Positions 44,126-56,066 are shown, counted from the stretch's first letter. The stretch: DNA of 64,000 nucleotides from Annona cherimola (GCA_030490835.1 CM059975.1:5855579-5919578), one strand, 5' to 3'. Notes: generated by a model not told the origin, from the letters alone. Made by a program: numbers and translations.

Positions 44126-45233
44126 ATGCTGGCGGGTGGCAGCGAAAGGGATTCCCTTTTTGTACGCAAGATACGTCGGAAAAGTGGTAATTTGGATGCC
44201 ACTCTCACGCATGAGATTTACATGCAAATCGCGACAGTAATTACCCACATTGGAGAAATTCCGGACCGCGTTTTAGATCTGGCCCAGCTCATAGATGTCG
44301 TCAGGCATTGGTTCATTCTGTATCGAATTTTTTTTTAAATTTTTAAATTTTCTTTCACTTATTACCGTCTGTTTTGAGATGCGATCGAGTTTTTGGAAGC
44401 CCCTCGTGAAATCGCTGGCATTGTCTTACGGTGGAACAGTGGAGGGAAATTTTATAGCTTCTCGCACGCTATCAGCAGATCGATTAGGTGGAATTGCATA
44501 GCTACACTCTCGAATGTGAAAGAAACCAAGCAGTCTCATGCGTGGACTGGGGAGTGGGGTGGAACAGCGGTGAGGAGGAATGGAATGGGTGGGAGAAATG
44601 GCAGGAACAACCTCGGCAATTTCCCCCGACTACTTGGAAAACACAATCCGACAAGAACAAGGAATCAAAACAAGAGAGCTGCTATTATCCATAAAAAAAA
44701 AGAGAGAGCTGCGACCCCCTTCTTCATGATAATTACTTCACCATAAAGTAGAATGTATTTTATTTTTATCTGCCTCGGGCAGAAACAGGGCTCAGAAAAC
44801 GCGTGAGACTTGGCGCGGACGCGAGCTCACCCACTTACAAGGCATTCACCTCGTGTTTGATTTTTTCAACAGGTGATATCTGATCAGCCTTTTTTAAAGG
44901 TCACTTAAAAGCACCAACGTGTAATGGACCGTCCCAAAAGACATTTGCTTAGATAAACATGTACAAGGAGAGAAAAGAAAGATCCAACATATGAATGAAA
45001 ATTGAATAAATTTATCTTGATCAAAAGAAAATAAAAAGGCGTAAATATTTTTAAAAATATGATTAAGATGGGTAATTAAAATAAATAAATATCACCACTG
45101 CAAGAAAAAGCACAATTAGTTGGCAATAAACTGTAATATTGTGGTTATATATATAACAAGTTTTTCACTATTCCAGGCAAGAGTTGGTCATGGGCTCTTT
45201 GTAAAATGTTGATTAATTTGAAACTGTATTTAC
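44126..45233. other. Spacer upstream of array member B
   Basis: Contains a GC-richer block at 44.35-44.75 kb with overlapping plus-strand open frames (68-117 codons). They lack recognisable domains or a shared motif with the array, so I treat them as non-coding. Confidence 0.4.
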
Positions 45234-45236
45234 TTA

Positions 45237-45527
45237 GGGTGCGTTTGTTTGGGGCAAAAAAGTGTCAACTAAAACTTTTCAATCTAAAACTTTTCACTCT
45301 CTATAATTATTCTATTTTTTAATTATTTTTTCACATTTTTCTATACAAACTACCATACTTTTCAATCATTTCTACATAATTACCCATACAACTAACCTAT
45401 CTATTTTAACTTTATTCTCTTTACTCCTCATCATTATCTCTATTATATCACATCATTTTCTATTGATTTGACGATTTCTACTTCAAAAACTTTTCATCAA
45501 AAGTTTTACTTCCAACCAAACATACCC
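45237..45527. mobile_element. Tourist-like MITE, intact
   Basis: A 291-bp element with ends GGGTGCGTTTGTTTGG and CCAACCAAACATACCC and 3-bp target duplications, TTA, at 45,234-45,236 and 45,528-45,530. A TTA duplication with GGGTG-type ends indicates the PIF/Harbinger superfamily. The closely similar copy at 50.58 kb defines the family. Confidence 0.82.
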
Positions 45528-45530
45528 TTA

Positions 45531-46150
45531 GTTTAGCCATAATGGTAAATATGTTCACATGGTTTCAAAAATCACAAATAATACCACATATTTGACCATT
45601 GTTACAAACATATTTATGCTATTGCGAAACTATTACTATACCTTCACCACATGGCTATATTTACAAAGATATATAAATTACATGAGTATATTTACAAAAA
45701 CTAAATATACTCACTTGAAATTATAAATATATCTATGCAAATATATCATATCATGACGGTGCAATAATTATACCATAATGGTGTAAATATAGTTACAATT
45801 GTAGTCAAATTATATGAATATTATTTATAATTTTTGAAATTATATGGGTATATTTGCAATTATATCAAACTAAAGACATGTTTGATAACATGCGTGGGAA
45901 GTGTGGGGTAGGAAGAGGTGGGAGCACGGTTCCTAAGGATAATAATTAATCAACTAATAAACATAATTTTATACTTTTACCTCTATATTCTAATTATTTT
46001 TTTTATTAATTACTATCCAACACACTTATTTATTTCAACTTTACACCTATCATTTCGTATCAACCACATAATTTTTAAAATATCCTGTTCTATTTCTTTT
46101 TATCTTATCCCGCATTTCCCACAAAATTTAAATTACCGAACATCCTTTAA
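45531..46150. repeat. Family-3 foldback repeat followed by a second Tourist-like MITE
   Basis: 45,531-45,880 resembles the AT-rich repeat at 8.15 kb (TTTGCAAATATA and GTCAAATTA units, both orientations). 45,876-46,147 starts GACATGTTTGATAAC and ends TTACCGAACATCC, like a diverged Tourist end pair. Non-coding. Confidence 0.45.
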
Positions 46151-46309
46151 ATAAATATATTTGCAAATCACTCTGAGATGTTTAACAATTATGGTTTTCA
46201 CCATTAAGGCTACAAAGCAATTTTCAGAACAATCATGATATTACTATCGTTAAAAATTCAACGTTTGGATAGCGTACTAGTATCTTTTGTAATAAATATT
46301 AAATAGTTG

Positions 46310-46520
46310 CTAAAATGTGAATTTTTCATTTTCTCGTAGGGTGCAAGAAAATAAACACATATAACTTTTTTGGTAATATATACACAAACCAAACACAGCC
46401 AAAGTTGATAAAATAAGAATTAATTTGAATTTTCCATTTTCTCGTTCGGTGCAATAAATAAATACATATAACTCTTTATGGTAATATATATACAAACCAA
46501 ACACAGCCAAAGTTAACAAA
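46310..46520. repeat. Diverged direct repeat pair, about 100 bp
   Basis: Two adjacent units share CATTTTCTCGT(A/T)(G/C)GGTGCAA, ATA(A/T)AACACATATAACT-like and ACACAAACCAAACACAGCCAAAG sequences. The second unit ends near 46,515. Non-coding. Confidence 0.6.
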
Positions 46521-46975
46521 ATAAGAATTAATAAAAATTAAAATATTTTTTAGATATCTGTATGCAAATCCACTCATATATAATAATATTCTGTAAATTA
46601 TTTATAAATTCTTGATAAGAGTTATTATAAAAAGAAATAAAGATAAATATATACAATTTTTCTATTTCAAAAGATGCACACACCAGTAATGAATTATAAG
46701 AGAAAAAAGGCACTACGTATATAGGATGTTTAAATATCATAAGCACATACCTCTTTAATTAACTAGCAAGGATCACGTACACCTCATTTCCCGAGGGACG
46801 AGAATCTTTGGTAAGATGTGCAGGTTTCGTTGACATTCAACACTTACAAAGCATGTTATGTAACAAAAAAAGGAAGAGAAAAAAAAAAAAAAAAAAAAAA
46901 GGAGGAGGAGAAGAAGAAGAAGAGGCTATGTATTATATTTATGATTTATGCGTGAACAGCGTACATAGCTGATGA

Positions 46976-47260
46976 TCACGTCCTAATCTTACGTGATGCG
47001 TGTGTACTTCTATCCATCAATCCCAGTAGTTTTTGGGCGGCCCACAGCATCATCCTCTGTTTGGGGCAATCCATTGAGTACGCGGGGTCCTCTTGATCAG
47101 CAGCATCAGGTCCCTCCTCTTTGATCGTCTCCAGCTTGGGCACATCCGACGGCTTCCGTGGGGAGATGAGAATGGCTGGGGCCACCTCCATCATCCATGA
47201 ACCTTTGATCGAGGGGGCCACCTCAATGCAGGCCCTCACAAATCTAGCACCTGAAGCCAT
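46976..47260 (-). CDS. Array member C: small protein with two EVAP modules and LETIKEE
   Basis: The longest type (94 aa, shared length with member F). It starts MASGARFVRACIEVAPSIKG and has a second E-V-A-P at residues 25-28 (SWMMEVAPAILISPRKPS), then P-K-LETIKEE at 41-49. A 45-residue tail follows, rich in charged residues and methionine. The first EVAP module is an internal duplicate of the core start. A weak TATA-like AAATAAAGG lies about 101 bp upstream. The frame is open upstream of this ATG to 47,401, but the family-wide N-terminus favours the start used here. Function unknown. Confidence 0.68.
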   Translation of the reverse strand: MASGARFVRACIEVAPSIKGSWMMEVAPAILISPRKPSDVPKLETIKEEGPDAADQEDPAYSMDCPKQRMMLWAAQKLLGLMDRSTHASRKIRT

Positions 47261-47724
47261 CTTGCTTAAATTCCTCCTCCTCTCAAGTCTCAATTGTACG
47301 TACTTCGTACGTATGGTAGTAGATACGTAGGTCAAAAAGGTCCCTCGCTCGATCCCCTTTGCCTTTATTTCTTCAAAGGGCGGAAGAGAATCGGACGGCA
47401 ATGGAATGAGGAGGGGATGAATCCGAACTTAGAGAAGGGGCCCGGGACGACCCAAACGGGCCAGCTGTTTGCTGGTTGGAACCAGGGATGAAACCGACCA
47501 AAATTAATACTCCCAAAAAGGCAAATTTCTGTTATTTCCATGCGGTCGCTCCTGATTTCTAGATTCACCAAAACCACTTCAAAACGGCATAGAAGCCGGA
47601 TCGATCCGGACGTGGACGCGGTTCTGTTTTATCTTTAGTATTCCATTTTACTACTATCGAATAAATTGCAATCATTTTCTTTAATCACTAGACTCCCGAC
47701 ATTTACCATGAAGTTGATTAAGAA

Positions 47725-47822
47725 GGCTCTATGCATATATAATCCAAGTTTTACGAATTTTTGAAGTGTTTTAATATTTTTTAATTTTTAAACACATGGG
47801 TATTGTGATAATTTTTATGGAC
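47725..47822. mobile_element. Half foldback MITE remnant
   Basis: A single arm with the MULE-foldback core (ATAATCCAAGTTTTACGAATTTTTG...TTTTTAATTTTTAAACAC). No partner arm is present. It is decayed. Confidence 0.45.
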
Positions 47823-49360
47823 ATGGATGTTTTGATGATTACAAGTCCACCAAGGCGCCAAAGTGACTTGGATGAGAATGATGATTATTTGCATTGCATG
47901 AACATTTAAAGCATAGTCACTTATACGAACATAGAATGGATGGGCATATGTACTTTTGAAGTTTTGAACTATTTTTTGAGAATGATATTTCATTATTTTA
48001 ATATTCGAGTTTTATTGTTTTCTTATTTACCAAGTTGCTTTGAACTCATGCTTTTTTATATTGATATTTTTAGATGGTAAGATCGAAGAAGAGAGTGAGC
48101 TTGGTTCCAACATGGGGTTGATGCCTAAACAAGATTGTGGAGGGATCTTGGTTTGTCAAGTCATGCATAATAATTAGTAGAAAATTAAGCATGATATTTT
48201 ATTTGATGCATAGATGAATGATGTAAAGAGGACTTTTTTATAAAATTAATTTTATTATGAATTTAATATATGGTTGATTATCTCGTGGATTGGCGGAGAT
48301 TTGGATGGTTGATTTTAGTAGCTTCCATATTTTTATATTATACGTTATAATAGATTATATGATGTAAGTATGCTTATATTAAGTGATTCCATTTAACCAC
48401 TCAACTTCATGATTTCAAGAAAATACTGCCAAATTTTCCTATAAATGCATTTTAAAACAGTGTGGTCGAGCTACCGGACTAAAATAGACAATATTGTACT
48501 ATTGAACCTATGAGTCCATGGGATTTATTCTCCATTTACATTTAGAGAGGGGTGATTACAATAAAGTTATAGGTGTGCTGAAAAGATTGTTTGTACTTTA
48601 GAAGTGACATATCTTGTGCTACTTCAAACATGTATATAGTTGATTAGGATTCTGAACAGAACACTAAGGATTTAATTTTGGCCTATTGTTATTGATTTGT
48701 TGAATTCCATTGACAAACTTAAACTTGACATTGGACAGGATGTGGTTAGATTAAACGGGCCAAAGCATATTAAGTGTAGAATATAGGACATCCTAATTTT
48801 GTCTTAGCCACCAGCACTTTGAGAAGAACAAGAATTTACGGTTGAGTGCCCATATAATAGAAAACCACGCACGGGTTGGACTTTTTCGATTTTTTTTTTT
48901 TTTTCTTGTTCATCCAATCTAATCTACACGCGACATGTAAGTACTATTCCGATGCCTCTAATCTTTATCTCTTTCATTAAAGGTCAATTTTATTGATTTA
49001 TTTATCTTATTTTCAACCATTGATTATCCCATTTTGTGTTTTGTTGCCCATATGATACCGATTCACTTCCAGAACAGCGTTCCATGTTTGATTCAGTCCA
49101 CATTTTGGCTCATACAGCGCTGACTAGCTAGATCACAAATGGATCGAATTGGGAACGATGCATCTGGGAATTCCTCGTGTTCGTAACTGAGAATAACAAA
49201 TTACAATCAGAATCTTAATTACAAATCTTCTCTGCATACTTGCTATGTTTTGCTTCTATATCGATCCTTTCATGTATGTGCGCGTGAGTGGGAAGACTAG
49301 CTGAATTGGATTGATTAGCTCCCAAGACATGCACCACTGATGCGATATATCTCATACTTG
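47823..49360. other. Spacer between array members C and D, possible decayed retroelement sequence
   Basis: A 1.5-kb AT-rich stretch without open frames of note. It has the texture of old LTR sequence (GGTTGATTATCTCGTGGATTGG, TCCATGGGATTTATTCTCC) but I found no primer-binding site, polypurine tract or repeat of its ends. Confidence 0.3.
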
Positions 49361-49364
49361 CGAA

Positions 49365-49565
49365 TTATACGCAGTCTTTCTTCGCATCAGAATCGGGGCT
49401 TTCCTCCGCTATGGTCTCTAGCTGGGGCAGATTAGAAGGTTTTCTTTTCGAAATTAGGAGGGACGGGGCCACCTCCATCCATGCCTGCATCATCAATCTG
49501 GCACCTTTTATTGCTGGGGTTGCCTCAAATATGCACGACTTCACAATTCCAGCACCCTTTCCCAT
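49365..49565 (-). CDS. Array member D: small protein with LETIAEE motif
   Basis: 66 aa: MGKGAGIVKSCIFEATP, AIKGARLMMQAWMEVAPSLL, ISKRKPSNLPQ, then LETIAEE at 49-55 and an acidic-then-basic tail (SPDSDAKKDCV). The first module reads E-A-T-P, the second E-V-A-P. The N-terminal MG(K/Q)GA-x-IV-(K/R)S-x-IFEA is shared only with member F, so these two are sisters. A TATA-like CCATAAAAACC lies at 49,685-49,693, 120 bp upstream. The N-terminal Met-Gly could be myristoylated, but no test is possible here. The frame is complete. Confidence 0.7.
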   Translation of the reverse strand: MGKGAGIVKSCIFEATPAIKGARLMMQAWMEVAPSLLISKRKPSNLPQLETIAEESPDSDAKKDCV

Positions 49566-50340
49566 AGCCCCTAACTTCTACCGCTCCTGATCCTCCACCT
49601 GTGGTCGGACTTGGAGATGTACAAGACGAGCTTCTTGAGGGGCTTTTTGGCGAGGAAGGATATGTGAAATACTGGCGTGGTCGGGTTTTTATGGAGGAAG
49701 AAATCGGGAGACGTTACCGAGGTTGCCATCGATATTTACCGTATTCTAGAAATCTCACCCTCATCGGACGCGTTCAAACTCGGTTTCGATTCCATGAGTC
49801 TCCATTCCTTTGCTCCTAAGCTCATTCGAGGTTCGGGGTTCCCACAACGACAAGTCAAGAATGGATAATTGCTCTTAATAATTAATCTTGCCTTTTTAAC
49901 TATTAATTGTAATTTATCTTTTTCACTTTGAAGAAGAAGGGGATTTTTCTACTTTCTCTACTGCTTTGAATGTGATTTAAAATCTTAATTTATTGGCCAT
50001 TTATATTTTCAATTCAATTGTTCAAACGTAAGCTATTTATTTTCAATTATTACGTTCTTTAATCCCGTTTTTATTCCCTTTTTTAAAATTAATTATCATA
50101 TCACTTTCCTCTGATTCCCAAACGCGCTGGAAGAAGCAAGGAAGCTTCCGCTATCTTTTTCTCTAGAAATCGCGGAGATCCCGTGATTGACGGCCGCTGC
50201 TGGGGCGTAAACATGGTCAAGTGCGAACAGCACAAACTTGGGCCTGGCCTAGGTTTGTCAACTTTCGATCCCAGTCCGATTGGATGCTCGTGATCAGTCC
50301 AAGCAAAAATAAAATCCAGAAAATTTTCGTTTAATCGTCT

Positions 50341-50515
50341 ACCTCTTTTTTTTTAGCTAACTTCGGGGTTTTTGGGTTCTAATCTTGTAAGTTTGCAAAC
50401 CTCTTTTTTTTAGCTAACTTCGGGGTTTTTGGGTTCTAATCTTGTAAGTTTGCAAACCTCTTTTTTTTGCTAACTTCGGGGTTTTTGGGTTCTAATTTTG
50501 TAAGTTTGCAAATTT
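50341..50515. repeat. Three tandem 57-58-bp units
   Basis: Three head-to-tail copies of ACCTCTTTTTTTTAGCTAAC... through TTGTAAGTTTGCAA start at 50,341, 50,399 and 50,456. They differ by only a few bases. No gene overlaps them. Confidence 0.92.
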
Positions 50516-50580
50516 GATTTTTAGACGGAGATTTCTTTGTATGCGTTTTTTTTTCTTTTTTTTGGTTTGAGAATATCTTT

Positions 50581-50861
50581 GGATGTGTTTGGCAATTTAC
50601 AAAAGTTGTCAACTTAAAACTTTTCAATCTAAAACTTTTCATTCTCCATAACTACTCTTTTTTTAATTATTTTTTACACATTTTTCTATACAACAACCCT
50701 ACTTTTCAATCATTTCTACAAAAATACCAATACAACTAACCTATTTATTTTAAATTTATTTTCTTTACTCCTCATCATTACCCCTACAATATCACATAAT
50801 TTGACAACTTTTATTCTTCAAAAGTTTTCATCAAAAGTTTTATTCATTACCAAACATACCC
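50581..50861. mobile_element. Tourist-like MITE
   Basis: Starts GGATGTGTTTGGCAATTTAC and ends TTACCAAACATACCC. The interior is about 85 per cent identical by eye to the intact copy at 45.24 kb, in the same orientation. Flanking TTT and TTT(A) are compatible with a 3-bp target duplication. Confidence 0.75.
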
Positions 50862-51267
50862 TTTATGTGCACGATTATGAAAGTTTGGTTTTTGTTACAT
50901 TTTAAAGTTGACTTCTGTCAAGCAAATATTTTTAGGATTTAAAATGCAAATAAAAAATTTCTAGATTTACAAGGCAAAATTGTAAACACTGTATGGGATA
51001 AGATTTCTCGTTGACTTCTTCAATTTCTAGTTCAGCATTTTATATTTTTATCGTTATATTTTCATCCAATTTCTCAATCTATTCAAGCCTCCTGTAAATA
51101 TCCTTCCCAGCAGGCCACTAGAAATCACTGTGATAACATGTGTGATTTTACTCTGTGCAGACAACTCAGGTCGTTGAGCAAAGCTAGCTAGCGAGACGTA
51201 GATGTTTAATCTGTCTATAAATCTCTACCACATATAGATTATATTTCTTTGTGCCTTAAAACTTGTT

Positions 51268-51435
51268 TCATCCTATCTTTTCCTTTTTCAATCTCGGCCG
51301 GAGCTTTATGATCAACAAAATTTCATTATCCGCCGTAGCATGATCAGTTCCCTCCACCACTATCGTCGGAAGGGCCACCTCAAGCGATGCTTGCATGAGT
51401 CTGGAGCCTTTGTTTGCTGGGGCCAACTGATGCAT
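51268..51435 (-). pseudogene. Array member E: decayed copy lacking the core
   Basis: A 55-codon open frame begins MHQLAPANKGSRLMQASLEV, clearly the N-terminal half of the G/H subtype (APA-x-KGSRL-x-QA-x-LEVA). After LEVA the next residues are LPTIVVEG, so about 14 codons covering LLISPRKPS-x-PK are missing. The LETI-x-EE motif is reduced to a sequence that no longer fits LxxIxE. The tail is novel and basic. It keeps the promoter element GATGGTCCAACCTC 70 bp upstream. It is probably a dead or neofunctional copy. Confidence 0.55.
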
Positions 51436-51503
51436 GAGTAAACAGGAAGCAGCAGCTCATCGGTTAATAAGCACTTAGAGTGGACAACAAGACAAGGTTG
51501 TAG

Positions 51504-51520
51504 AGATGGTCCAACCTCTC
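51504..51520 (-). promoter_or_regulatory. Shared promoter element upstream of member E
   Basis: GATGGTCCAACCTC (plus-strand reading) matches the longer element upstream of members G and H. It lies about 70 bp from the member E ATG. Confidence 0.4.
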
Positions 51521-51919
51521 CCCACAATCATGAAACCTGCATGAACCTTTTATAACAGGAAATTTTGAGTGAGAAAGTGCTGAAGTTTTGTGCTTTTCCT
51601 GGATGTTTAGCCTAACTTATCTTTTTTGCTTAGATTTTTTGCCGTAAAAGCAATAAAAGCCGTTATATAAATAAACTCTAAATTCACACTTTTGGCTTGC
51701 AGCCATCATTTTACAACATGCCACGTTAACAGGCCGTAAACTTGTAACACTTCAAGCGTATGTGAATTGTGAGGCATATAACCACGTTAACAGAGATGAT
51801 GAAAACGTCATATTGCCAAAGGAACTGGGCATATGGAAATTCTCCTTTCGTTGTGTCAATTTAATTACAGTAGAAAAACTGGATTACAAATCTTCTCGAT
51901 ATAACTGTAGGAAGGCTAG

Positions 51920-52204
51920 CTAGCCATCTGCAGAAATGGATTTGCTCCCATCCCTTGTAGATATTTTGGGCTTGTAAATATTCTTCCCAACGACATGTAC
52001 TCTGTCTTTCTCCACAGCAGAATCGGAGGTGGTTTCCTCTGCAATCGTCTCTAGCTTGGGCAAGTGGGAGGATTTTGATCTCCTGGAAATTAGGAGGAGG
52101 GATGGAGCCACCTCCATCCATGTCCGCATCCTTCTCCCGCTTTTCATTGCGGCTGAAGCTGCCTCAAATATGCGTGACCTGACGATTCTTGCACCTTGTC
52201 CCAT
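51920..52204 (-). CDS. Array member F: small protein with LETIAEE motif
   Basis: 94 aa: MGQGARIVRSRIFEAASAAM, then KSGRRMRTWMEVAPSLLLIS, RRSKSSHLPK and LETIAEE at 51-57, with a 37-residue basic/serine-rich tail. The first module has decayed to E-A-A-S; the second E-V-A-P is intact with one extra leucine (SLLLIS). Sister of member D. A canonical TATA box (TCTATAAAGG, 52,371-52,380) lies 167 bp upstream. The frame stays open upstream of this ATG through MEEEQKKVTVGRSA, so a longer N-terminus is possible. The conserved MG-x-GA start supports the shorter form. Confidence 0.7.
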   Translation of the reverse strand: MGQGARIVRSRIFEAASAAMKSGRRMRTWMEVAPSLLLISRRSKSSHLPKLETIAEETTSDSAVEKDRVHVVGKNIYKPKISTRDGSKSISADG

Positions 52205-52764
52205 GGCCGATCGACCAACTGTCACCTTCTTCTGCTCCTCCTCCATTGGGAATATACAAATACAATACAAAAAAGAAGCTTCTTCAACGGACGGTGTTGT
52301 TTTGGAAGAAGGAATATGTGAAGCGGATCGGCTTGGTTTTGACAAATGGCTGTGCTTTGCCCTTTATAGAGAACGCATTGGGCAGCGAATCGCAAAATTT
52401 GGAAGCCAGCAAAGGGTTGAAAATTAGAAATTAGCCCATGCCGACTTCTAGAAAGTAGAAACCCGTTGCACACGTCGTTCTAACACGGCAGCCTTGAGCC
52501 TTGACGGCTTATTATGAGTCCTGAAGTTACAACAATGAGAACTGTTCTCTTAATTGTTATCGAAACTTAATTTTAACCGAAAATAGTAAATTTGATGTTG
52601 TAATAACTAAATAGAGGCAATAAAAAATTGGAGGAAATTTTTTCTGAAAATTAGGTTGACTTGTTTGATTAGGCTTAAGCTTAAGCTTATTGTGTTGGGT
52701 GCTTGATGACTGGTAAATAGTTGGTGAGCTGTTGAAAGATAAATACACAAAGTTATTTTGGGGT

Positions 52765-53035
52765 ATATTTGAAAAGTGACAAAATTTTTTATGAAAAATT
52801 TTATGTAAAAATTTTTGAAATGAAAGAAAATGATGTGACATAAATGAAGGTAATGATAGAGAACAAAAAGAATATAGTTAAAATACATAAGTTAAATGTA
52901 TATATGTAAAAATAGTTGAAAAATATAGTAGATATATAAGAAGAAGTAAAAAATAATTTAAAATACCGAAATTATGAAGTGTGAAAATTTTTAGATTAAA
53001 AAATTTTAGTTTCAAATGTTTTAAGTGTAAATAAA
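52765..53035. mobile_element. Decayed Tourist-like MITE
   Basis: The interior has GAAAATGATGTGACATAAATG, TGATAGAGAACAAAAAG and TTAGATTAAAAAATTTTAG, diverged versions of the reverse complement of the 45.24-kb element. The ends are not clearly preserved. Confidence 0.45.
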
Positions 53036-53799
53036 AGTACATAGTAACCAGGAATGCTGTATAGAGCAAAGCTTGAAAATTGTCTTATGGGTCCTAGACT
53101 ACGTAAACTGCTCTTTAATCAAGCAAAATTGACTTAAATATTTAATAGATTAAAATAAATCATTTTTCCAAATATCCATTGTACGAAGAAAACTATCGAT
53201 GATCATAGAGCTATTTCAGATAGTTTTAGAATTATCTAATGAAGACTAGGGGCTTATTTGTTGGAGTAATCATTATTCAATAAATCCGTCAGCCTCTTTT
53301 TTATTTTAAATTATTTTTTAAATCTAAACCTTTTTCCATATTTATCCATGTCCATTTATTCATGATTCCAAAAGTTACATGCGTTAAAATTTTTTATATA
53401 TCACACATATACTATATACATATTCACTTTCTTAAGATGCTAATTTTTTTGCAAAATGAAGTTTCCAATGAAAGTGATTTTTGTAATATGATAAAGTAAA
53501 TAGTTTAAATTAAAAAATTTTAGAATAAAAAATAAGGGCTTTCTTGAATTATTACTCTATTTATCACGCACCAATCCATCTGCTAATAGTTTTATCGCCT
53601 AAGCCTTAATGTTGGACTATATGGAGTCCAGTGGGCCTGTTGTTAATACTATCAGAAAATATATTTTTTGCAATTTTTATTAGCAAAATACGTTTTTAAA
53701 ATTTTTATTAGCGAGAAAAACACATGCAGGGAAAAATTTTATTTTTCATGATGATGCTGTTGCAGGTAATGAAAAATTTCTTTGTTTATGGTAGTGGTT

Positions 53800-54005
53800 T
53801 TTTAAAGTAATTTAAAATTACTAAAATGTCACTGAGTTTCAAAAATAAAAAATAAATATCTAAAATATTTCAAAATGGTAAACACTTATACACATGTTAA
53901 ATACACATAGATTAACACTGTTTAGGAGAAATTTAAAAAAAAAAAAAGGGTATACGCTCTCGAGAGCAGGGAACGCTGCCTGCTCCCGGGAGCAAGCGAT
54001 CACGT
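53800..54005. repeat. Half foldback arm joined to a GC-rich palindromic segment
   Basis: 53,800-53,930 is one arm like the group 3 foldback at 30.9 kb (AATTTAAAATTACTAAAATG, CACATGTTAAATACAC). It is followed by an A-run and a GC-rich stretch with CTCTCGAGAG and GCTCCCGGGAGC palindromes and paired GGGAACG/CGTTCCC at 53,970-54,010. Non-coding. Confidence 0.5.
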
Positions 54006-54009
54006 TCCC

Positions 54010-55860
54010 TGCAGCTGGACTTAAATATACAAATTTACGACTGAAAACTCAATTTTTACCACAAAAAACTTACAATTTCAAAATTTTTGGATTTCTTCAT
54101 ATATATACAGATATGCCAGTCCTGTTGTGTTATTACCCATATCCAAAATTCATTTGGCGATAATATATTGAAAATTTTGAATTTTGAAAATGAAAAAAGG
54201 ACTTTTTTCCATATTGAAAACTAGAAAATATGAATATCTATCCAAAAATAATGAATTTGGCCACTTGATTAACCTTTAGGGGGCTTACGTGTTCAGAAAA
54301 AAATTTCAAAAAACCAAAATATATGTCCGATGCACTGGACAACACGGAAATGTTGCATCACACCCGATATATCAAACGTCCAGGCTCCAACACTGATTGA
54401 TATCCAATTTAATATCATATATATATATATATATTTTGATTGGTATTATCTAATTGTGACATCTAATATTGCAAATTAGACACATTTACAATTCTCGTTT
54501 TGGAGGAATATCCTGTAAATATACGAAATTGAGAAACAAATTTTTTCCCTTCCCAACAAGAGAATTAAACAGCAACATCTCACAAGGGAGATACTGGTGT
54601 TATCATCAGCCCACATGGTTGATGGCATCATATGTTCATTTTTAAATGGTGTCGAACTTCTAAATACATAAGTTTCAAATCGAAGTGAATTTTGAATCAC
54701 AAACAAATATATGCATGTATAAATTTTATAAATGGATTGGATATATAATATAAACATTAAAAATTAACCGGTTGTATTGCTCTTGATAATATGAATAACC
54801 GCAAGGTGCTAATTGCATAAATGATTCTAGAAATTTTGTTAACTGAAAGTCGGTGATCTTAATTATGAGATTAATGCCAAGCAACAGGAAATAATCGTAA
54901 ATTTTTTTTATAAATTCTTTTACATTCGCACTTAATTAATTAATCAATCAGTACTTTATATTCAAATTAGGCTAGTGAGATATATATGCTTTGCCGCAAG
55001 GAAAACTGGACGCATTGCTGACAAATATTCAAAAGAGACTAGGGTTTAATTTATAATTCAGGGTGGATCCATTATGGAAAAACCCCATATTAGGTGGACT
55101 AGGAATTAAATTTATATTCGTGCATGGGCATTGTTAATTATTCATTAGCGTACAATTCGTGCGCAAGGAATTATGCGTTTGTCATGGTGAGCATGAAAAT
55201 AAACATGGTGAAGCACAAGGAATTGTTACGTTGGTAATTTTCATTGAATAAAATTATCTTAATCAGCCACGAATTAAGATATTTTTTTATTGGATCATGT
55301 CTACTTCGTGTAATATCATTGGAGAGATTAACGATGAAGAGTGGTTATTGTATGTTAGTAAATAAAAAATTGTACTGGAAATTAAAAAAAAAAGTATTAA
55401 AAATGACAAAAATAAAATCGTTATGCATTGAAAAATGAGAGATTGCACTTAAAATGAAATAAATTTTTTTCCCCTGAGAACTCGTCCATTAACATCATAT
55501 TCCATCCGATTGTGTACTCCTGACCATGACATTAATTTGCAACATAATGGCTCAAATTTCTTCCGCCATATCCTCCGCGGATGTCTTTCTCCACGGCATG
55601 CATCTAAACTTAATTTCGGAGCAACATTAGATGCATGCATGCATGGCTTCTGCGGAAAAATATTGTGGGGCCGGCGCGGGCACCTTCATCCACGTACATA
55701 TATCTGCATCAATCGGATGCATATATAATATATTGACCGGTGTTGATCGATGTGCCGTATCATGACTTCACTAGCTAGCAGTTGTAGCCATGGCCTGTAG
55801 TTGGGAGTACTTGGAAGTTGGACGGGGGTGTTTGTGGAAGAGTGTTGGTGGATGGTTATT
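54010..55860. other. Spacer between array members F and G
   Basis: AT-rich with a TA microsatellite at about 54,415-54,435. No supported gene. A segment at about 55,640-55,710 vaguely resembles the W-x-E-V-A-P region but is too poor to call. Confidence 0.4.
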
Positions 55861-55862
55861 AG

Positions 55863-56066
55863 TCATTTTTTCCAATGTTCGCTGTCTTCCTCCACGATCG
55901 TCTCCAGCTTCGGCACTTTGGATGGCTTTCGTGGTGAAACGAGGGCAGACGGCGCCACCTCAAGCCATGCTTGCAAGAGTCTGGAGCCTTTCATTGCCGC
56001 TGGGGCGACCCCATGATCGTGACCCATGCCTGCCCGTCGGACTTCTCTAGCACCTTGCCTAGCCAT
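55863..56066 (-). CDS. Array member G: small protein with LETIVEE motif
   Basis: 67 aa: MARQGAREVRRAGMGHDHGV, APAAMKGSRLLQAWLEVAPS, ALVSPRKPSKVPK, LETIVEE at 54-60 and the tail DSEHWKK. Two AP modules are present (GVAPA and EVAPS). It is the same length as member H and shares S-R-(L/F)-(L/M)-QAWLEVAPS and KLETIVEE with it. TTTAAATT at 56,181-56,188 is a TATA-like box 115 bp upstream. An inverted-repeat element and a G-box lie further upstream. Two leading basic stretches suggest a cytosolic or nuclear location. Complete frame; function unknown. Confidence 0.72.
   Translation of the reverse strand: MARQGAREVRRAGMGHDHGVAPAAMKGSRLLQAWLEVAPSALVSPRKPSKVPKLETIVEEDSEHWKK

Noticed and set aside
44393..44746. 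117-codon plus-strand frame upstream of member B
   Set aside because: Composition is arginine- and asparagine-rich with no domain, no promoter context and overlapping frames of similar length.
47294..47577. Longer upstream start for member C (46,976-47,401 frame) and for member H (to 60,662)
   Set aside because: The extensions run over the TATA region or lack conservation. The internal ATG positions align across the family.
52029..52427. Plus-strand open frames opposite the array members, such as 52,029-52,427, 40,939-41,409 and 60,175-60,594
   Set aside because: They are antisense shadows of the conserved minus-strand frames. The conserved motif, TATA boxes and start codons all fit the minus strand.
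55640..55710. Possible tenth array member near 55.65 kb
   Set aside because: Only a short TGGATGAAGGTGCC-like stretch resembles the core, with immediate stops and no LETI-x-EE.
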